Part shown: positions 1 through 8,622 of the stretch, piece by piece
Position numbering within the stretch: the stretch's first letter is position 1
Layout: each line of letters begins with the position of its first letter
Made by a program: the position numbers and the translations under genes
From: Desulfoarculaceae bacterium
GTDB lineage: Bacteria > Desulfobacterota > Desulfobulbia > Desulfobulbales > Desulfocapsaceae
Length of the DNA: 49,603 nt
Assembly (NCBI GenBank): GCA_019429465.1
Contig: JAHYIV010000018.1
Coordinates: 1 to 49,603, forward strand
Reading direction: 5' to 3'
The notes under the pieces: generated by a model
The model's input: only the letters and a program-made list of their open reading frames with translations
What the model was told of the DNA's origin: nothing
The model's database searches: none

Positions 1-66
1 CAAATGCACCTTAAATTGACAATCAAAATCAATAGTGATACCTTCAAATTCTGGGAGTGATCCCAT
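1..66 (-). CDS. N-terminus of an unidentified protein, cut by the window edge
   Basis: A minus-strand reading frame starts with ATG at 66 and is open to the window edge (22 residues, beginning MGSLPEFEG). A very strong Shine-Dalgarno sequence, AGGAGGG, lies just upstream on the minus strand. That ribosome site is what supports a real start here. Too little protein is visible to name a family. The SD lies inside an inverted repeat (69-127), so translation may be controlled by RNA structure. Confidence 0.5.
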   Translation of the reverse strand, partial: MGSLPEFEGITIDFDCQFKVHL

Positions 67-68
67 CT

Positions 69-127
69 TGCCCTCCTTGTTTATGGTTAGTTCGTCAAAA
101 CTATTATTACCATAAAAAGGGAGGGCA
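69..127. promoter_or_regulatory. Inverted repeat covering the SD of the left-edge gene, or a terminator
   Basis: TGCCCTCC at 69-76 pairs with GGAGGGCA at 120-127, and ATGGT at 83-87 pairs with ACCAT at 109-113. Read on the minus strand, the stem sequesters the AGGAGGG ribosome site of the gene starting at 66. Read on the plus strand, the stem is followed by TTTTTT (127-133), so it could equally be a plus-strand terminator. Both readings are inference from the sequence. Confidence 0.4.
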
Positions 128-420
128 TTTTTTACGACTTTATTCTCAAAGTCTCTTATTTTCTACGCTACCAATGGTTTATTGCACCTGGATTGAAGTG
201 GCGGTGTGTTTGGAAGTATATTCCTTACTGGCACCATGAGTTGTTTTTGCTCTGGCACCATGTGCCAGCGAGAGTAAATCTTGAAGCGATTCATTACGTA
301 TCTCCTTAAAATCATTAAACCTTTTAAGGAAAATGCAAAAAATTTTCATTTCACTGTCAAGAAAAAAACAACCTCACTGGTGATTTTTTTTGGCGTTTTT
401 TTGTATGCAATTTTCTAACC
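128..420. other. AT-rich stretch without a convincing gene
   Basis: Apart from the short minus-strand frame at 163-294, nothing coding is evident. The word CTGGCACCATG occurs twice (around 229 and 252), as an imperfect direct repeat. Base composition changes sharply near 415-425, where GC-rich coding sequence of the flagellar block begins without a start codon. This is compatible with a rearrangement junction. Confidence 0.4.
163..294 (-). CDS. Possible 43-residue peptide, unrecognised
   Basis: A short minus-strand frame begins with ATG at 294, preceded by a good SD (TAAGGAG), and stops at TAG (163-165). The peptide starts MNRFKIYSRW. I recognise no family, and the composition is not typical of a membrane or secreted peptide. 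The SD and its position upstream of, and on the same strand as, the left-edge gene are the only support. It could be a leader peptide or chance. Confidence 0.2.
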   Translation of the reverse strand: MNRFKIYSRWHMVPEQKQLMVPVRNILPNTPPLQSRCNKPLVA

Positions 421-870
421 GGACACTGCTGGGCTGAACCCGGATCACCACAGCAGGACGCAAGCAATTTTGAGGCCCTGCTCCACTCTTCGATCAGGCG
501 GTATGAGCAGATTCTCGTCCTCTTTACCGCCATCAACGGTGCTGGCGTCGGCACCGATCCGGCGACATTTACCAGCAGAGGAGCCGATATCCTGCACCTG
601 CAGGAGCAGGCAGTCCAGGCAGATTTCGAACTTGTCGCCGCCATGCAAGAGATGCCCCAGGATGGGTCTGATCATCTCTTAATTGACAGGCGCCAGGATA
701 TCATGCAACAAATCATCCAGCACAACCGGGCGCTGCTGACCACCACCGACAATATCAAATCGCTGCTGGCCCATGAAATCAAGGAGGCCCAGGGCGGCCG
801 CACCGCCCTGAACGGCTACCGCCAGCCCAATCCCGTGGCGAACGGTGCGCTCCTCAGAAGGTTGCTCTGA
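421..870 (+). pseudogene. FlgN/FliT-like helical protein lacking a start codon (5'-truncated or mis-started)
   Basis: The frame ending at TGA 868-870 is open upstream to 328 and has protein-like, alpha-helical composition from about 445 (NFEALLHSSIRRYEQI). The C-terminal part (MQQIIQHNRALLTTTDNI, then a basic ALNGYR patch) resembles small flagellar export chaperones of the FlgN/FliT type. No ATG, GTG or TTG occurs in frame before ATG 643, which would leave only 75 residues, so the 5' end is either missing or uses an unusual start. The stop overlaps the next start (TGATG), indicating translational coupling. Family assignment rests on helical pattern and flagellar neighbours, not on a diagnostic motif. 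Confidence 0.45.
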
Positions 871-1277
871 TGCCCTCTCTTGCGCCGTACTCCGGTTCAC
901 TGCCGATCGCGTCCCACAGCTCCTCCAGCTCAACCATCCTTGACGTTGAACACTCCTTCCTCCAGGCCGTTGAACGCTACACCCTTCTCGACCGGGCTGC
1001 CTCTTCCCTGGCAAGCGACCTTGCCTCCTTACCACCCTCGCAGATTCTGCTGAGAAGCAATCAGCTCGCCCGGATGCAGCAGGATCTGGCAGGCCAGGAC
1101 GATCAGCTCATCGCCATCTTGACTCTTGCCGGTGCCGAGATCGCCGACACCCCCTTTGTCAAAGACTACCAGAAGATCCTGGCCAAAGTCATCCTGGTCT
1201 GTGATCAGATAGCGGCACAAACAGCCCTGATCAAAAAAAAACTTGTTGAAAGCCTCGACAATACACGGAATCCTTGA
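870..1277 (+). CDS. Small helical protein of the flagellar block (FlgN/FliT-like)
   Basis: 135 residues. The ATG at 870 overlaps the preceding TGA, so the two genes are translationally coupled. The first 25 residues are Ser/Pro-rich. The remainder is predicted almost wholly helical, with heptad-like spacing (VEHSFLQAVERYTLLD, then ILAKVILVCDQIAAQTALIKKKL), typical of small flagellar chaperone-type proteins. No catalytic motif or signal peptide is visible. The role is inferred only from position before PilZ, FliK-like and FlhB-C-like genes on the same strand. An alternative is an unrelated coiled-coil protein. Confidence 0.6.
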   Translation: MPSLAPYSGSLPIASHSSSSSTILDVEHSFLQAVERYTLLDRAASSLASDLASLPPSQILLRSNQLARMQQDLAGQDDQLIAILTLAGAEIADTPFVKDYQKILAKVILVCDQIAAQTALIKKKLVESLDNTRNP

Positions 1278-1467
1278 TAGTCTTTTTCTTGACTGATACA
1301 CTCTCAGAGTAGAGTTGCATCGTAGGCCTGTTGCCGGATTAAAATCTGACCGACACGAGCCTGTATCAAGCAGCCCGACAACCTTCGTCCGCGGCCTGGG
1401 TAACAATATGGCCGGGCAGTTGACTGTCCTTTCGTAACGACGCCTCAACAATCAGAGATCTCTTATC

Positions 1468-2175
1468 GTGAATATACAGACTGATTTCATCAACAACATT
1501 CCAGACGCCAAGCCGGTCAGGATTTTTTTACCTCTTCACGGGGACGATCAAGGCTGCCGCCGGCAATGTATTCTCCGGAAAACCAGCGCCCCCCGTTTCA
1601 ATCTCCTCTTTGAACCAGGCACCCTGCCCGTCGACAGGCTCGACACCCGATCGCCCTGCATCGTCAACCTTGATATGGCGGGCCAAAGTGTCTCCATTGA
1701 GGCCATGATCGAGCAAGTGGTGAATGTCCAGGTATTGGAGCTGATCGTCCTCAAGGCTATCAGCCATGAGCAGATGCGTGACTATTTCCGGGTTGATTAC
1801 ACCATGCCGATCATTGCCAGCTCCCCACTCCCAGAAGGGTTCGGCAGCCCGGAAGAACAGTGGAGGATTTCAGGGACGACCATTGATCTCAGCGGCAGCG
1901 GTCTCCTGGCATTTTTTCACGAACGGCCCCCGGCTGACAAACTGGTCAGACTGCGGCTCCCCCTGCCGGCCGATAAATCCGAAACGATCTCCTTCATGGC
2001 CCGTCCGGTCAGGACATCCGAGGTGGAAGACGACAGGTATATTGTCGCCTATCACTACGAGGATATCAGCGATGAAGAACGAGACAAGATCGTCGGCCAA
2101 TGCCTGATCACCCAGCGCCGGCTGCTTCGACTCAAGGTCCAGGTCAAAGACGATGAAGTATCCTTTCGTCGTTGA
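1468..2175 (+). CDS. PilZ-domain c-di-GMP-binding protein (YcgR-like), copy 1
   Basis: 235 residues, GTG start. The N-terminal 100 residues have a beta-rich YcgR-N-like character. A C-terminal PilZ domain carries both c-di-GMP motifs: RxxxR as RDYFR (residues 104-108) and DxSxxG as DLSGSG (140-145). Proteins of this architecture bind cyclic-di-GMP and usually brake or modulate the flagellar motor. The next gene is a diverged copy of the same architecture, so the pair probably arose by duplication. The 190-bp gap upstream contains no gene. Possible alternative roles are adhesion or polysaccharide control, but the flagellar neighbours favour motility. Confidence 0.85.
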   Translation: MNIQTDFINNIPDAKPVRIFLPLHGDDQGCRRQCILRKTSAPRFNLLFEPGTLPVDRLDTRSPCIVNLDMAGQSVSIEAMIEQVVNVQVLELIVLKAISHEQMRDYFRVDYTMPIIASSPLPEGFGSPEEQWRISGTTIDLSGSGLLAFFHERPPADKLVRLRLPLPADKSETISFMARPVRTSEVEDDRYIVAYHYEDISDEERDKIVGQCLITQRRLLRLKVQVKDDEVSFRR

Positions 2176-2190
2176 TGGAATTGTAAAGAG

Positions 2191-2223
2191 GCGAAAGGCA
2201 CTTATCCCGCTCATCGGGGTTAG
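2191..2223 (-). repeat. Partial copy of hairpin repeat type A
   Basis: On the minus strand the sequence reads CTAACCCCGATGAGCGGGAT followed by AAGTGCCTTTCGC. This is the left flank of the 80-bp type A element found complete at 11297, 13645, 28474, 30313 and 33154. The long hairpin half is missing here. It lies 15 bp after the stop of the first PilZ gene. Confidence 0.75.
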
Positions 2224-2313
2224 AGACAGGACAGTCAGCGAGCAGGTGCGTGAGATCTTGTTCCTCGGCACATTGGTGCCAATAAACTTTCTGCCGCTGG
2301 TCGAAATGACGCC

Positions 2314-3042
2314 ATGACAATCCGGACTTTTCACCAGTCCATCTTTATTCATACAATATACCTTACAGACGCCAATGCCATCTTCTCTTGTGATACGATA
2401 AAAAGAGTCCAGGACAGCCAGTCTGCTGAAATCAACCTGCAGCTTACGAACGGCGGCTCCGTACAGCTCAAATGTGTCTATAAAGAATCCATCACCCCTC
2501 ATTTTTTCCTGGTCTTCCCCCCAAAACAAATTCCCGTTAATCTTGATATCGGCAAGAGCTGTCTTGTGGCGTTGAATAATGGGGTAAAACCAGTCACCTT
2601 CAAGGCTGCTATCGAGTCCATCAAGGGTGACCGAGTTCTGGAACTGTTTACCCAGAAGACGATTGACCCGACCAGCCTGCGCACCGCTTATCGGGCCAAC
2701 CTGCGGACCGCCATCTCGGCCAGTTATGAACCCGGCCCCGAGGAAAAGGCCAAGCCATGGACTCACTGCGGCGAAACCCTGGATCTTTCAGCAGGCGGCA
2801 CCCTGGCCATCTTTCCGGCGGAATTCGAGAACAAGCAGCGCATCCGTCTTCAGATCAACCTCCCCTATACTGATACAGAAATATTCTGTACCTCTCATGT
2901 CATCCGGACGATAAAATTACGCAAAGAACGCTGTCAGATAGCATTACGATTTGACGACATCTCCCAGAAAGAACGTGATATTATCGTATCCTGCTGCCTG
3001 AAAGAACAACGCCGACAACTCCGCGACAACGCCTTCGCGTAG
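2314..3042 (+). CDS. PilZ-domain c-di-GMP-binding protein (YcgR-like), copy 2
   Basis: 242 residues. The layout matches the upstream gene: beta-rich N-terminal half, then a PilZ domain with RTAYR (RxxxR, residues 123-127) and DLSAGG (DxSxxG, 157-162). Both nucleotide-binding motifs are intact. The C-terminus (RFDDISQKERDIIVSCCLK) parallels the end of copy 1 (HYEDISDEERDKIVGQCLI), a clear sign of common descent. It presumably senses cyclic-di-GMP and acts on flagellum or motor function. Separate sensors may differ in affinity or partner; that is inference. Confidence 0.85.
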   Translation: MTIRTFHQSIFIHTIYLTDANAIFSCDTIKRVQDSQSAEINLQLTNGGSVQLKCVYKESITPHFFLVFPPKQIPVNLDIGKSCLVALNNGVKPVTFKAAIESIKGDRVLELFTQKTIDPTSLRTAYRANLRTAISASYEPGPEEKAKPWTHCGETLDLSAGGTLAIFPAEFENKQRIRLQINLPYTDTEIFCTSHVIRTIKLRKERCQIALRFDDISQKERDIIVSCCLKEQRRQLRDNAFA

Positions 3043-3056
3043 GACGTGCCAGCGGG

Positions 3057-3098
3057 CACCTGGGGTTCCCCGGATTGCGCTGGCGCTCCATCCAGGCT
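3057..3098 (-). repeat. REP-like palindromic repeat (GGAATCCGGGG type), copy 1
   Basis: On the minus strand it reads AGCCTGGATGGAGCGCCAGC then GCAATCCGGGGAACC. A near copy in the plus orientation lies at 15030-15070 (TAGTCTGGATGCAGCGTCAG then CGGAATCCGGGGAACACC). Repeats of this core are common dispersed palindromes in proteobacteria (from memory). It fills the gap between the second PilZ gene and the FliK-like gene. Confidence 0.6.
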
Positions 3099-3183
3099 CC
3101 GTTCGTTAGCCGTCATCCGGGTTCGTGATGTCGGTAACTGATGCGGGGCTACATTTTTATTCAATTCCTGTCGAGAGAGAAGT

Positions 3184-4230
3184 ATGAATCCAATCGCCCT
3201 CCTCTCACCTTCAGCTGCCCTTGGTTCCTCTACTTCCGGGGCAGGCGGACAGCAATATAATCCGCAGCAGATGCAGAATGGTCAGACCATGGAGGCCCGG
3301 GTGGTCGAGGCGGCAGGTGACAACAGATTTATCCTCGACATAGGTTCGAACCGTATCCTGGCCCAAAGTGATTCGGTAACCCTCAGCCCGGGTCAATCCC
3401 TCCAGCTCCAGGTGACCGCCACCACGCCCCAACTGGAACTGAGGATCATCGCTCCCACTTTGCAGCAATTCCTCGGCCATTCCTTAAGCTTTATTGGTCA
3501 GAACCTTGATCTGGGCCCGCTGTTCCAATTGCTGCAGCAACCGCCGAATCCGGCCATAGAAATGCTCACCCCCGCGAGTCGTCAGATACTAGAGACCTTT
3601 TGGTCCCTGCAGCAGAAACCTCTCAGCGGCAAAGAGGGGGGCGAGGTACTGCGACAGATTGTGGACAACATGGGCCTGCAACTTGAAGCGAAACTGGGCA
3701 GGGGCGTGATAGATGAAGGGACCCGCTCTCTCAAATCAGCGCTTCTGGAGATCGTTCATCTCTTTAAAGAATCAGAAAGGATCGGAAAAACCGGCAAGGC
3801 CCTTCTTGCTGCCATTGAGAGTTTCCAGCTCAGCCAACTGCGCATGGACCAGGAAAAAGCCTTCATCCTCCCCCTGCCCTTCCCCTTCCTTGACCAGGGC
3901 TATCTCCTTATCGATCAGAAACAGGACCAGGAGACAGAAGAGCGGGAGCGAAAAAAACAGCTCCATTTTTCCCTGCATCTGGCCCTAACCGGACTTGGAG
4001 ATATCACTGTCGAATTTCTGCAGACAGATGACGGGCTGTGGATGCGTTTCAACTGTGATTCTCAGGAGAAGGCCGATTTTGTCAGTCAGTTCGGTGATGA
4101 ACTCAGGCAGCAGTTGGCGGATCTCCCCCTGCGGGAACTTTTCTTTTCAGGAACAGCAGACGCCCCCGGCGCAGACCTTATCCGCCAGTTAGTGCCGTCC
4201 GGGCAATCACTGCTGAATACCAAGGTGTAA
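3184..4230 (+). CDS. FliK-like flagellar hook-length control protein
   Basis: 348 residues, ATG after an AGAGAGAAG ribosome site. The N-terminal part is Gln-rich and low in complexity. The C-terminal 110 residues (LHFSLHLALTGLGDITVEF, then DDGLWMRFNCDSQEKADFV) match the pattern of the Flg_hook (FliK C-terminal) domain: beta hairpin, then helix ending in LRELFFSGT. FliK-type proteins measure hook length and switch export specificity through the FlhB C-terminal domain. The next gene encodes an FlhB-C-like protein 4 bp downstream, which fits that partnership. The protein is short for a main FliK and may be a second, FliK-related protein. Confidence 0.7.
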   Translation: MNPIALLSPSAALGSSTSGAGGQQYNPQQMQNGQTMEARVVEAAGDNRFILDIGSNRILAQSDSVTLSPGQSLQLQVTATTPQLELRIIAPTLQQFLGHSLSFIGQNLDLGPLFQLLQQPPNPAIEMLTPASRQILETFWSLQQKPLSGKEGGEVLRQIVDNMGLQLEAKLGRGVIDEGTRSLKSALLEIVHLFKESERIGKTGKALLAAIESFQLSQLRMDQEKAFILPLPFPFLDQGYLLIDQKQDQETEERERKKQLHFSLHLALTGLGDITVEFLQTDDGLWMRFNCDSQEKADFVSQFGDELRQQLADLPLRELFFSGTADAPGADLIRQLVPSGQSLLNTKV

Positions 4231-4234
4231 CAGG

Positions 4235-4510
4235 ATGGAGAGACAAGGGCTGGAAAAAGCCGTTGCCATCATCTACGACGCCGAAAAAGGGAGTGCCCCC
4301 AGGATTGTCGCCAGCGGCAAGGGTGAGATTGCCAGAAAGATCATCGAAACCGCCAGAGAGGCCGGGGTTTATGTCCAGGAAGACCCTGATCTCGTTGAGC
4401 TCCTGGCCAAGATTCCCCTGGGCCAGGAGATCCCCGCCGAACTCTACCGCACCGTGGCCGAGGTTCTGGCCTTTGTCTATAAGGTCAACGAACAGTTCAA
4501 ACAGAAGTAG
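4235..4510 (+). CDS. FlhB C-terminal-domain-like protein (FlhX/YlqH type)
   Basis: 91 residues, starting 4 bp after the FliK-like stop. The sequence (AVAIIYDAEKGSAPRIVASG, then KGEIARKIIETAREAGVYV, EDPDLVELLAKIPLGQEIP, ELYRTVAEVLAFVYKV) is the classic cytoplasmic FlhB export-switch domain without the membrane part. The NPTH self-cleavage site is absent, because the protein begins just after where it would be. Such free-standing homologues are known near fliK genes and can partly replace the FlhB C-terminal fragment. The stop codon lies inside a REP-like palindrome. Confidence 0.85.
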   Translation: MERQGLEKAVAIIYDAEKGSAPRIVASGKGEIARKIIETAREAGVYVQEDPDLVELLAKIPLGQEIPAELYRTVAEVLAFVYKVNEQFKQK

Positions 4511-4575
4511 GTCGGGATTCAGCCCGACAACGGGGACACATAGTAGGCCCAGCGTCGGGCTGAAGCCCGACCTAC
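4507..4575. repeat. REP-type inverted repeat (GTCGGGCTGAAGCCCGAC)
   Basis: GTAGGTCGGGATTCAGCCCG at 4507-4526 is mirrored by GTCGGGCTGAAGCCCGACCT at 4554-4573. Each arm is itself a small palindrome, giving a BIME-like pair of REP units of a type widespread in proteobacteria. It overlaps the stop codon of the FlhB-C-like gene and may protect the 3' end of that transcript. No U-tract follows. Confidence 0.75.
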
Positions 4576-4600
4576 GATAGAAAAATATCACTCAAGCTGC

Positions 4601-4640
4601 AAAACGAAAAAAGGGTTTCAACCTTTCGGTTGAAACCCTT
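4601..4640 (-). terminator. Intrinsic terminator of the tRNA-Val/tRNA-Asp transcript
   Basis: AAGGGTTTCAACC (4611-4623) pairs with GGTTGAAACCCTT (4628-4640) around a short CTTTCG-containing loop. On the minus strand it is followed by TTTTTTCGTTTT. It sits just downstream of tRNA-Asp in the direction of transcription. Confidence 0.85.
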
Positions 4641-4648
4641 GATGTTGC

Positions 4649-4725
<77 letters not shown>

Positions 4726-4742
4726 AAAATATCAAAGTTGAA

Positions 4743-4818
4743 TGGTGGGCGGTACAGGGATCGAACCTGTGACCCTCGGCTTGTAAGGCCGATGCTCTCC
4801 CAGCTGAGCTAACCGCCC
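4743..4818 (-). tRNA. tRNA-Val (anticodon TAC)
   Basis: The minus strand reads GGGCGGTTAGCTCAGCTGGG and so on, with anticodon loop CTTACAA (TAC) and T arm GGTTCGATCC. The encoded CCA is at 4743-4745; length 76 nt. It is the first gene of the pair, 17 bp before tRNA-Asp. Confidence 0.95.
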
Positions 4819-4839
4819 GCTCAATCAATGATGAAGGGT

Positions 4840-4868
4840 TTTTTAACAAGATCTCAAGGCTTCGTCAA
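4840..4868 (-). promoter_or_regulatory. Sigma-70 promoter of the tRNA-Val/tRNA-Asp pair
   Basis: On the minus strand TTGACG (4868-4863), 17 nt, then TAAAAA (4845-4840). The position, 22 nt before tRNA-Val and just after the lon stop codon, is what a stable-RNA promoter needs. Confidence 0.7.
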
Positions 4869-4878
4869 GTGAAAAGAA

Positions 4879-7281
4879 TCAATGATGACTATTATCTGCA
4901 GACAATGTCACTTTGTCGTAAACAGCAACCGGCAGATCCTTAAAAAGTGATTCTCCCTCCTTGAGGACAATGGCCCGTTCCAGGACATCATCCGCATGAT
5001 CAATACACTCTATCACCAGACTTTTCCTGATATTGGTCGGGACGTCCGCCAGGTTCCGCTCATTTGCCTTGGGAATCAGGACATGGGTGATATTTCCACG
5101 CTTGGCGGCCAGCAGTTTTTCGGTCAGGCCGCCGATGGGCAGGATTCGTCCCCTGAGGGTGATCTCTCCGGTCATGGCAATCTCGTGGCGTACAGGGGCC
5201 TTGAGCAGGGCCGAAACCAGGGTGGTGGCGATGGTGACCCCGGCTGATGGTCCATCTTTGGGGATGGCCCCTTCAGGGACATGGATATGGATGTCCAGCT
5301 TCTGATAAAAATCGGTCTCCAGGCCAAGACGCTCGGCCCGGGAACGCACATAGCTCAGGGCCGCCTGGGCAGATTCCTGCATCACATCACCGAGCTTGCC
5401 GGTAATGGTCAACTTGCCGGTGCCCGGCATCAGGGTAGCCTCAATCTGCAGCAGCTCGCCGCCCACCTCGGTCCAGGCCAGTCCGGTGGTCAGACCGATT
5501 TCATCACGCGCTTCGGCCAGACCATAGCGGTAAAGCGGGGTTCCCAGATATTTGACGACCGACTGGGCGGTAATCCGGTAACGCTTGCCCTTCAGCTTTG
5601 TCTTCAGCCGGTCCCGGGCGATCTTGCGGCAGAGAGAGGCCAGAGTCCGCTCCAGATTCCTGACCCCGGCCTCCCTGGTATACCGCCGGATGAGCTCGAG
5701 GATGCCGCCTTCGGTAATCTGGATATCTTCCGGTTTAAAGCCGTTGGCCTCGAGCTGTTTGGGGATCAGATACCCTTCGGCGATTTTCTGTTTTTCCCCT
5801 TCGGTATAGCCGTTGAGGCGGATGATCTCCATCCTGTCCTGCAGAGGCACGGGAATACCGTGCAGATTATTGGCCGTGGTGATGAAAAAAACCTCGGAGA
5901 GATCATAATCCAGATCAAGATAATGGTCGTTAAAGCTGTTGTTCTGCTCGGGATCAAGGACCTCCAGGAGCGCCGAAGAAGGATCGCCGCGAAAATCGGT
6001 GCTCATCTTGTCCACCTCATCGAGACAGAACACAGGATTGACCACATCCGCCTTCTGCATCGACTGAATAATCTTGCCGGGCATGGCACCTATATAGGTG
6101 CGCCTGTGCCCCCGGATCTCGGCCTCGTCCCGCACCCCTCCAAGCGACAGTCGGACAAACTTCCGGCCCATGGCCCTGGCAATAGACTTGGAGATGGAGG
6201 TTTTGCCGACGCCGGGAGGGCCGACCAGACAGAGAATCGGTCCCTTGATCTTTTTTACCTGGGCCTGAACCGCCAGATACTCAAGGATGCGCTCCTTCGG
6301 TTTTTCCAGCCCATAATGATCCTCGTCGAGGATCATCTCAGCCTTGTTAATATCAATGACCCCCTTGCTTTTCTTTTTCCAGGGCAGACTGACGATACAG
6401 TCGATATAGTTCCTGACCACGGTGGTCTCGGCCGACATGGGAGGCATGCTCCGGAGTTTCTTCAACTCTTTGGTCACCTTGTCACGGGCCACAACCGGCA
6501 GATTTTTCTTCTTCACAAGCTCTTCAAGCTCGGCAATTTCATCGAGGCCGTCTTCATTCTGCCCCATCTCCCGCTGAATCACCCGGGCCTTCTCGCCTAG
6601 ATAATAATTACGCTGGATCTTACCCATACGCTTTTTTACCTTTTCATTGATGTCCTTTTCCAACTCAGAGAGCTCAATCTCAATCTGGATAAATTCCATC
6701 ACCTTTTCCATCCGCCGCACCACCGAATCACATTCCAGGATCTCCTGTTTTTCTTCGGTCTTCAGCGGCAGATGGGCGCAGATCACATCGACAAGCTTAC
6801 TGGCGCCTTCAATGCTGGTAACAGATTTCACTACCTCCTTAGGAAGCTTCTTGGTCGTTTCGCAGAACTCATCAAAGATCTTGCGTAGTTCCCGGTCATA
6901 GGCAAGTACCTTGCCGCCGGCAGCATCCGTCTCCTCAAGTTCGTCGATCTCCGCCTGCAGGAAGGTATCATGGGGGACAAAGGAGACGATCCTGGCCCGT
7001 CTTTTCCCCTCGACCAGGGCCTTGATGGTGCCGTCAGGCAGCCGCAAAAGCTGCATCACCACCGCCAGAGTCCCCACCGTATTGATCTCCTGCTCAGTCG
7101 GGTCATCGACCCTGGAATCCTTCTGAGTCACCAGGAAGATCTCGGTCCTCTTCTCCATGGCATCTTCCAGGGCCTGGATTGACCGTGCCCTCCCCACCAC
7201 CAGGGGCGCCACCATGTGGGGAAAGATAACAATATCACGCAGAGGCATGAGTGGATATAATCTGGTCTCTCTTTCTTGCAT
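4879..7281 (-). CDS. lon: ATP-dependent protease Lon
   Basis: 800 residues from ATG 7281 ([16 protein letters not shown]), preceded by AGGAAGAG. An upstream in-frame TTG (7302) has no SD and is not preferred. The domains run in the family order: LAN substrate domain (1-200), coiled helices, AAA+ module with Walker [10 protein letters not shown] and Walker B CLDEVDKM, and a C-terminal Ser-Lys protease with catalytic Ser in [12 protein letters not shown] and Lys in [12 protein letters not shown]. Lon is a cytosolic hexamer degrading misfolded and regulatory proteins. It lies 69 bp after clpX and ends the tig-clpP-clpX-lon series. Length is normal for the family. Confidence 0.98.
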   Translation of the reverse strand: MQERETRLYPLMPLRDIVIFPHMVAPLVVGRARSIQALEDAMEKRTEIFLVTQKDSRVDDPTEQEINTVGTLAVVMQLLRLPDGTIKALVEGKRRARIVSFVPHDTFLQAEIDELEETDAAGGKVLAYDRELRKIFDEFCETTKKLPKEVVKSVTSIEGASKLVDVICAHLPLKTEEKQEILECDSVVRRMEKVMEFIQIEIELSELEKDINEKVKKRMGKIQRNYYLGEKARVIQREMGQNEDGLDEIAELEELVKKKNLPVVARDKVTKELKKLRSMPPMSAETTVVRNYIDCIVSLPWKKKSKGVIDINKAEMILDEDHYGLEKPKERILEYLAVQAQVKKIKGPILCLVGPPGVGKTSISKSIARAMGRKFVRLSLGGVRDEAEIRGHRRTYIGAMPGKIIQSMQKADVVNPVFCLDEVDKMSTDFRGDPSSALLEVLDPEQNNSFNDHYLDLDYDLSEVFFITTANNLHGIPVPLQDRMEIIRLNGYTEGEKQKIAEGYLIPKQLEANGFKPEDIQITEGGILELIRRYTREAGVRNLERTLASLCRKIARDRLKTKLKGKRYRITAQSVVKYLGTPLYRYGLAEARDEIGLTTGLAWTEVGGELLQIEATLMPGTGKLTITGKLGDVMQESAQAALSYVRSRAERLGLETDFYQKLDIHIHVPEGAIPKDGPSAGVTIATTLVSALLKAPVRHEIAMTGEITLRGRILPIGGLTEKLLAAKRGNITHVLIPKANERNLADVPTNIRKSLVIECIDHADDVLERAIVLKEGESLFKDLPVAVYDKVTLSADNSHH

Positions 7282-7350
7282 ATCTCTTCCTGAACCGGAC
7301 AAAACCGGAGGGTAAAAAAATAATTCTGAACCGCACCCGCAGGCTGCGGA

Positions 7351-8622
7351 TCAGGTGCCTTGTAATTTCTGCTTCTCGTTGGTTCCGTAAAGAATCACAG
7401 GATACTCTCCATCGTTGATCACCTGTTCACTGATCACACATTCCTGGACATTCTCTCTCGAGGGCAGCTCATACATCACATCAAGCATGGCCGCCTCCAG
7501 CACCGAACGCAGCCCCCTGGCCCCGGATTTGCGCTTCAGGGCCTTGCGGGCAATAGCTATCAGGGACCCTTCGGTAAAGGACAGCTTAATCCCCTCCAGT
7601 TCAAAAAGTCGCTGATACTGTTTCACCAGGGCGTTTTTGGGCTCACGCAGGATGCGGATCAGATCCTCCTCCATCAGCTCCTGCATGGTGGCAATGACCG
7701 GCAGACGGCCGACAAGCTCAGGGATGAGGCCGAACTTCAGGAGATCCTCGGGCTGGACGCCGGCCAGAATCTCGCCGATATTCTGCTTACCTTCACTGGT
7801 CACCTGGGCGCCAAAACCGATCGACTTCTTGCCGCCGCGCCGTTTCACCACCATGTCGAGTCCGACAAAGGCACCGCCGCAGATAAAGAGGATATTGGTG
7901 GTATCGATCTTGACCAGCTCCTGCTGCGGGTGTTTTCTGCCGCCCTTGGGAGGGATGGAGGCGACCGTCCCTTCAATGATCTTCAACAGGGCCTGCTGCA
8001 CCCCTTCACCTGACACATCACGAGTCAGGGACGGACTGTCGGATTTTCTGGCGATCTTGTCAATCTCATCTATATAGATAATGCCTTTTTCCGCCCGCTC
8101 AATATCGAAATCAGCCGCCTGCAGGAGATTGACCAGGATATTCTCGACATCATCGCCCACATACCCGGCTTCAGTCAGGGTGGTGGCATCGGCCATACAG
8201 AAAGGGACATTCAGAATCCGGGCCAGGGTCTGGGCCACCAGGGTCTTGCCGCTGCCCGTAGGTCCGATCAGAATAATATTGGACTTTTGCAGCTCCACCT
8301 GATCATCAGCAACAGGGGCCTCTATCCGCTTATAGTGATTATGAACGGCAACAGAGAGCACCTTTTTGGCAAATTCCTGGCCGATAACATACTCGTTCAG
8401 ATGGTCATTGATCTGCATGGGCTTAAGTGCGGCCGGCCTCAGCCCATGCTCATCAACACCCCCGACCGCCTGGTCATCCTCATGGACAATCTCGTTGCAC
8501 AGCTCAATACACTCGTCGCAGATATAAACATCAGGACCGGCAATCAGCTTGGCAACTTCATCCTGGCTTTTTCCACAGAACGAGCAATTAGAGTGGAATT
8601 CCTTTTTTTTCTTATCAGCCAT
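7351..8622 (-). CDS. clpX: ClpX, ATPase subunit of the ClpXP protease
   Basis: 423 residues. An N-terminal C4 zinc-binding domain ([14 protein letters not shown], then CDECIELC) is followed by an AAA+ core with Walker A GPTGSGKT and Walker [10 protein letters not shown]. ClpX unfolds tagged substrates and feeds them into ClpP. Its start overlaps the clpP stop by 8 nt (ATGGCTGA), so the two are translationally coupled, and its AGGAAAAGG ribosome site lies in the clpP end. Length and motifs are typical. Confidence 0.98.
   Translation of the reverse strand: MADKKKKEFHSNCSFCGKSQDEVAKLIAGPDVYICDECIELCNEIVHEDDQAVGGVDEHGLRPAALKPMQINDHLNEYVIGQEFAKKVLSVAVHNHYKRIEAPVADDQVELQKSNIILIGPTGSGKTLVAQTLARILNVPFCMADATTLTEAGYVGDDVENILVNLLQAADFDIERAEKGIIYIDEIDKIARKSDSPSLTRDVSGEGVQQALLKIIEGTVASIPPKGGRKHPQQELVKIDTTNILFICGGAFVGLDMVVKRRGGKKSIGFGAQVTSEGKQNIGEILAGVQPEDLLKFGLIPELVGRLPVIATMQELMEEDLIRILREPKNALVKQYQRLFELEGIKLSFTEGSLIAIARKALKRKSGARGLRSVLEAAMLDVMYELPSRENVQECVISEQVINDGEYPVILYGTNEKQKLQGT

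Noticed and set aside
229..250. Sigma-54-like promoter (TGGCAC then TTGT)
   Set aside because: Spacing between the elements is one base too long and the -12 lacks GC.
5281..6600. Long plus-strand frame of 439 codons
   Set aside because: It lies wholly opposite lon, whose motifs are unmistakable; the translation is composition-driven with no domain pattern.
7282..7302. TTG start adding seven residues to Lon
   Set aside because: No SD precedes it, whereas AGGAAGAG precedes ATG 7281, which also gives the usual Lon N-terminus.
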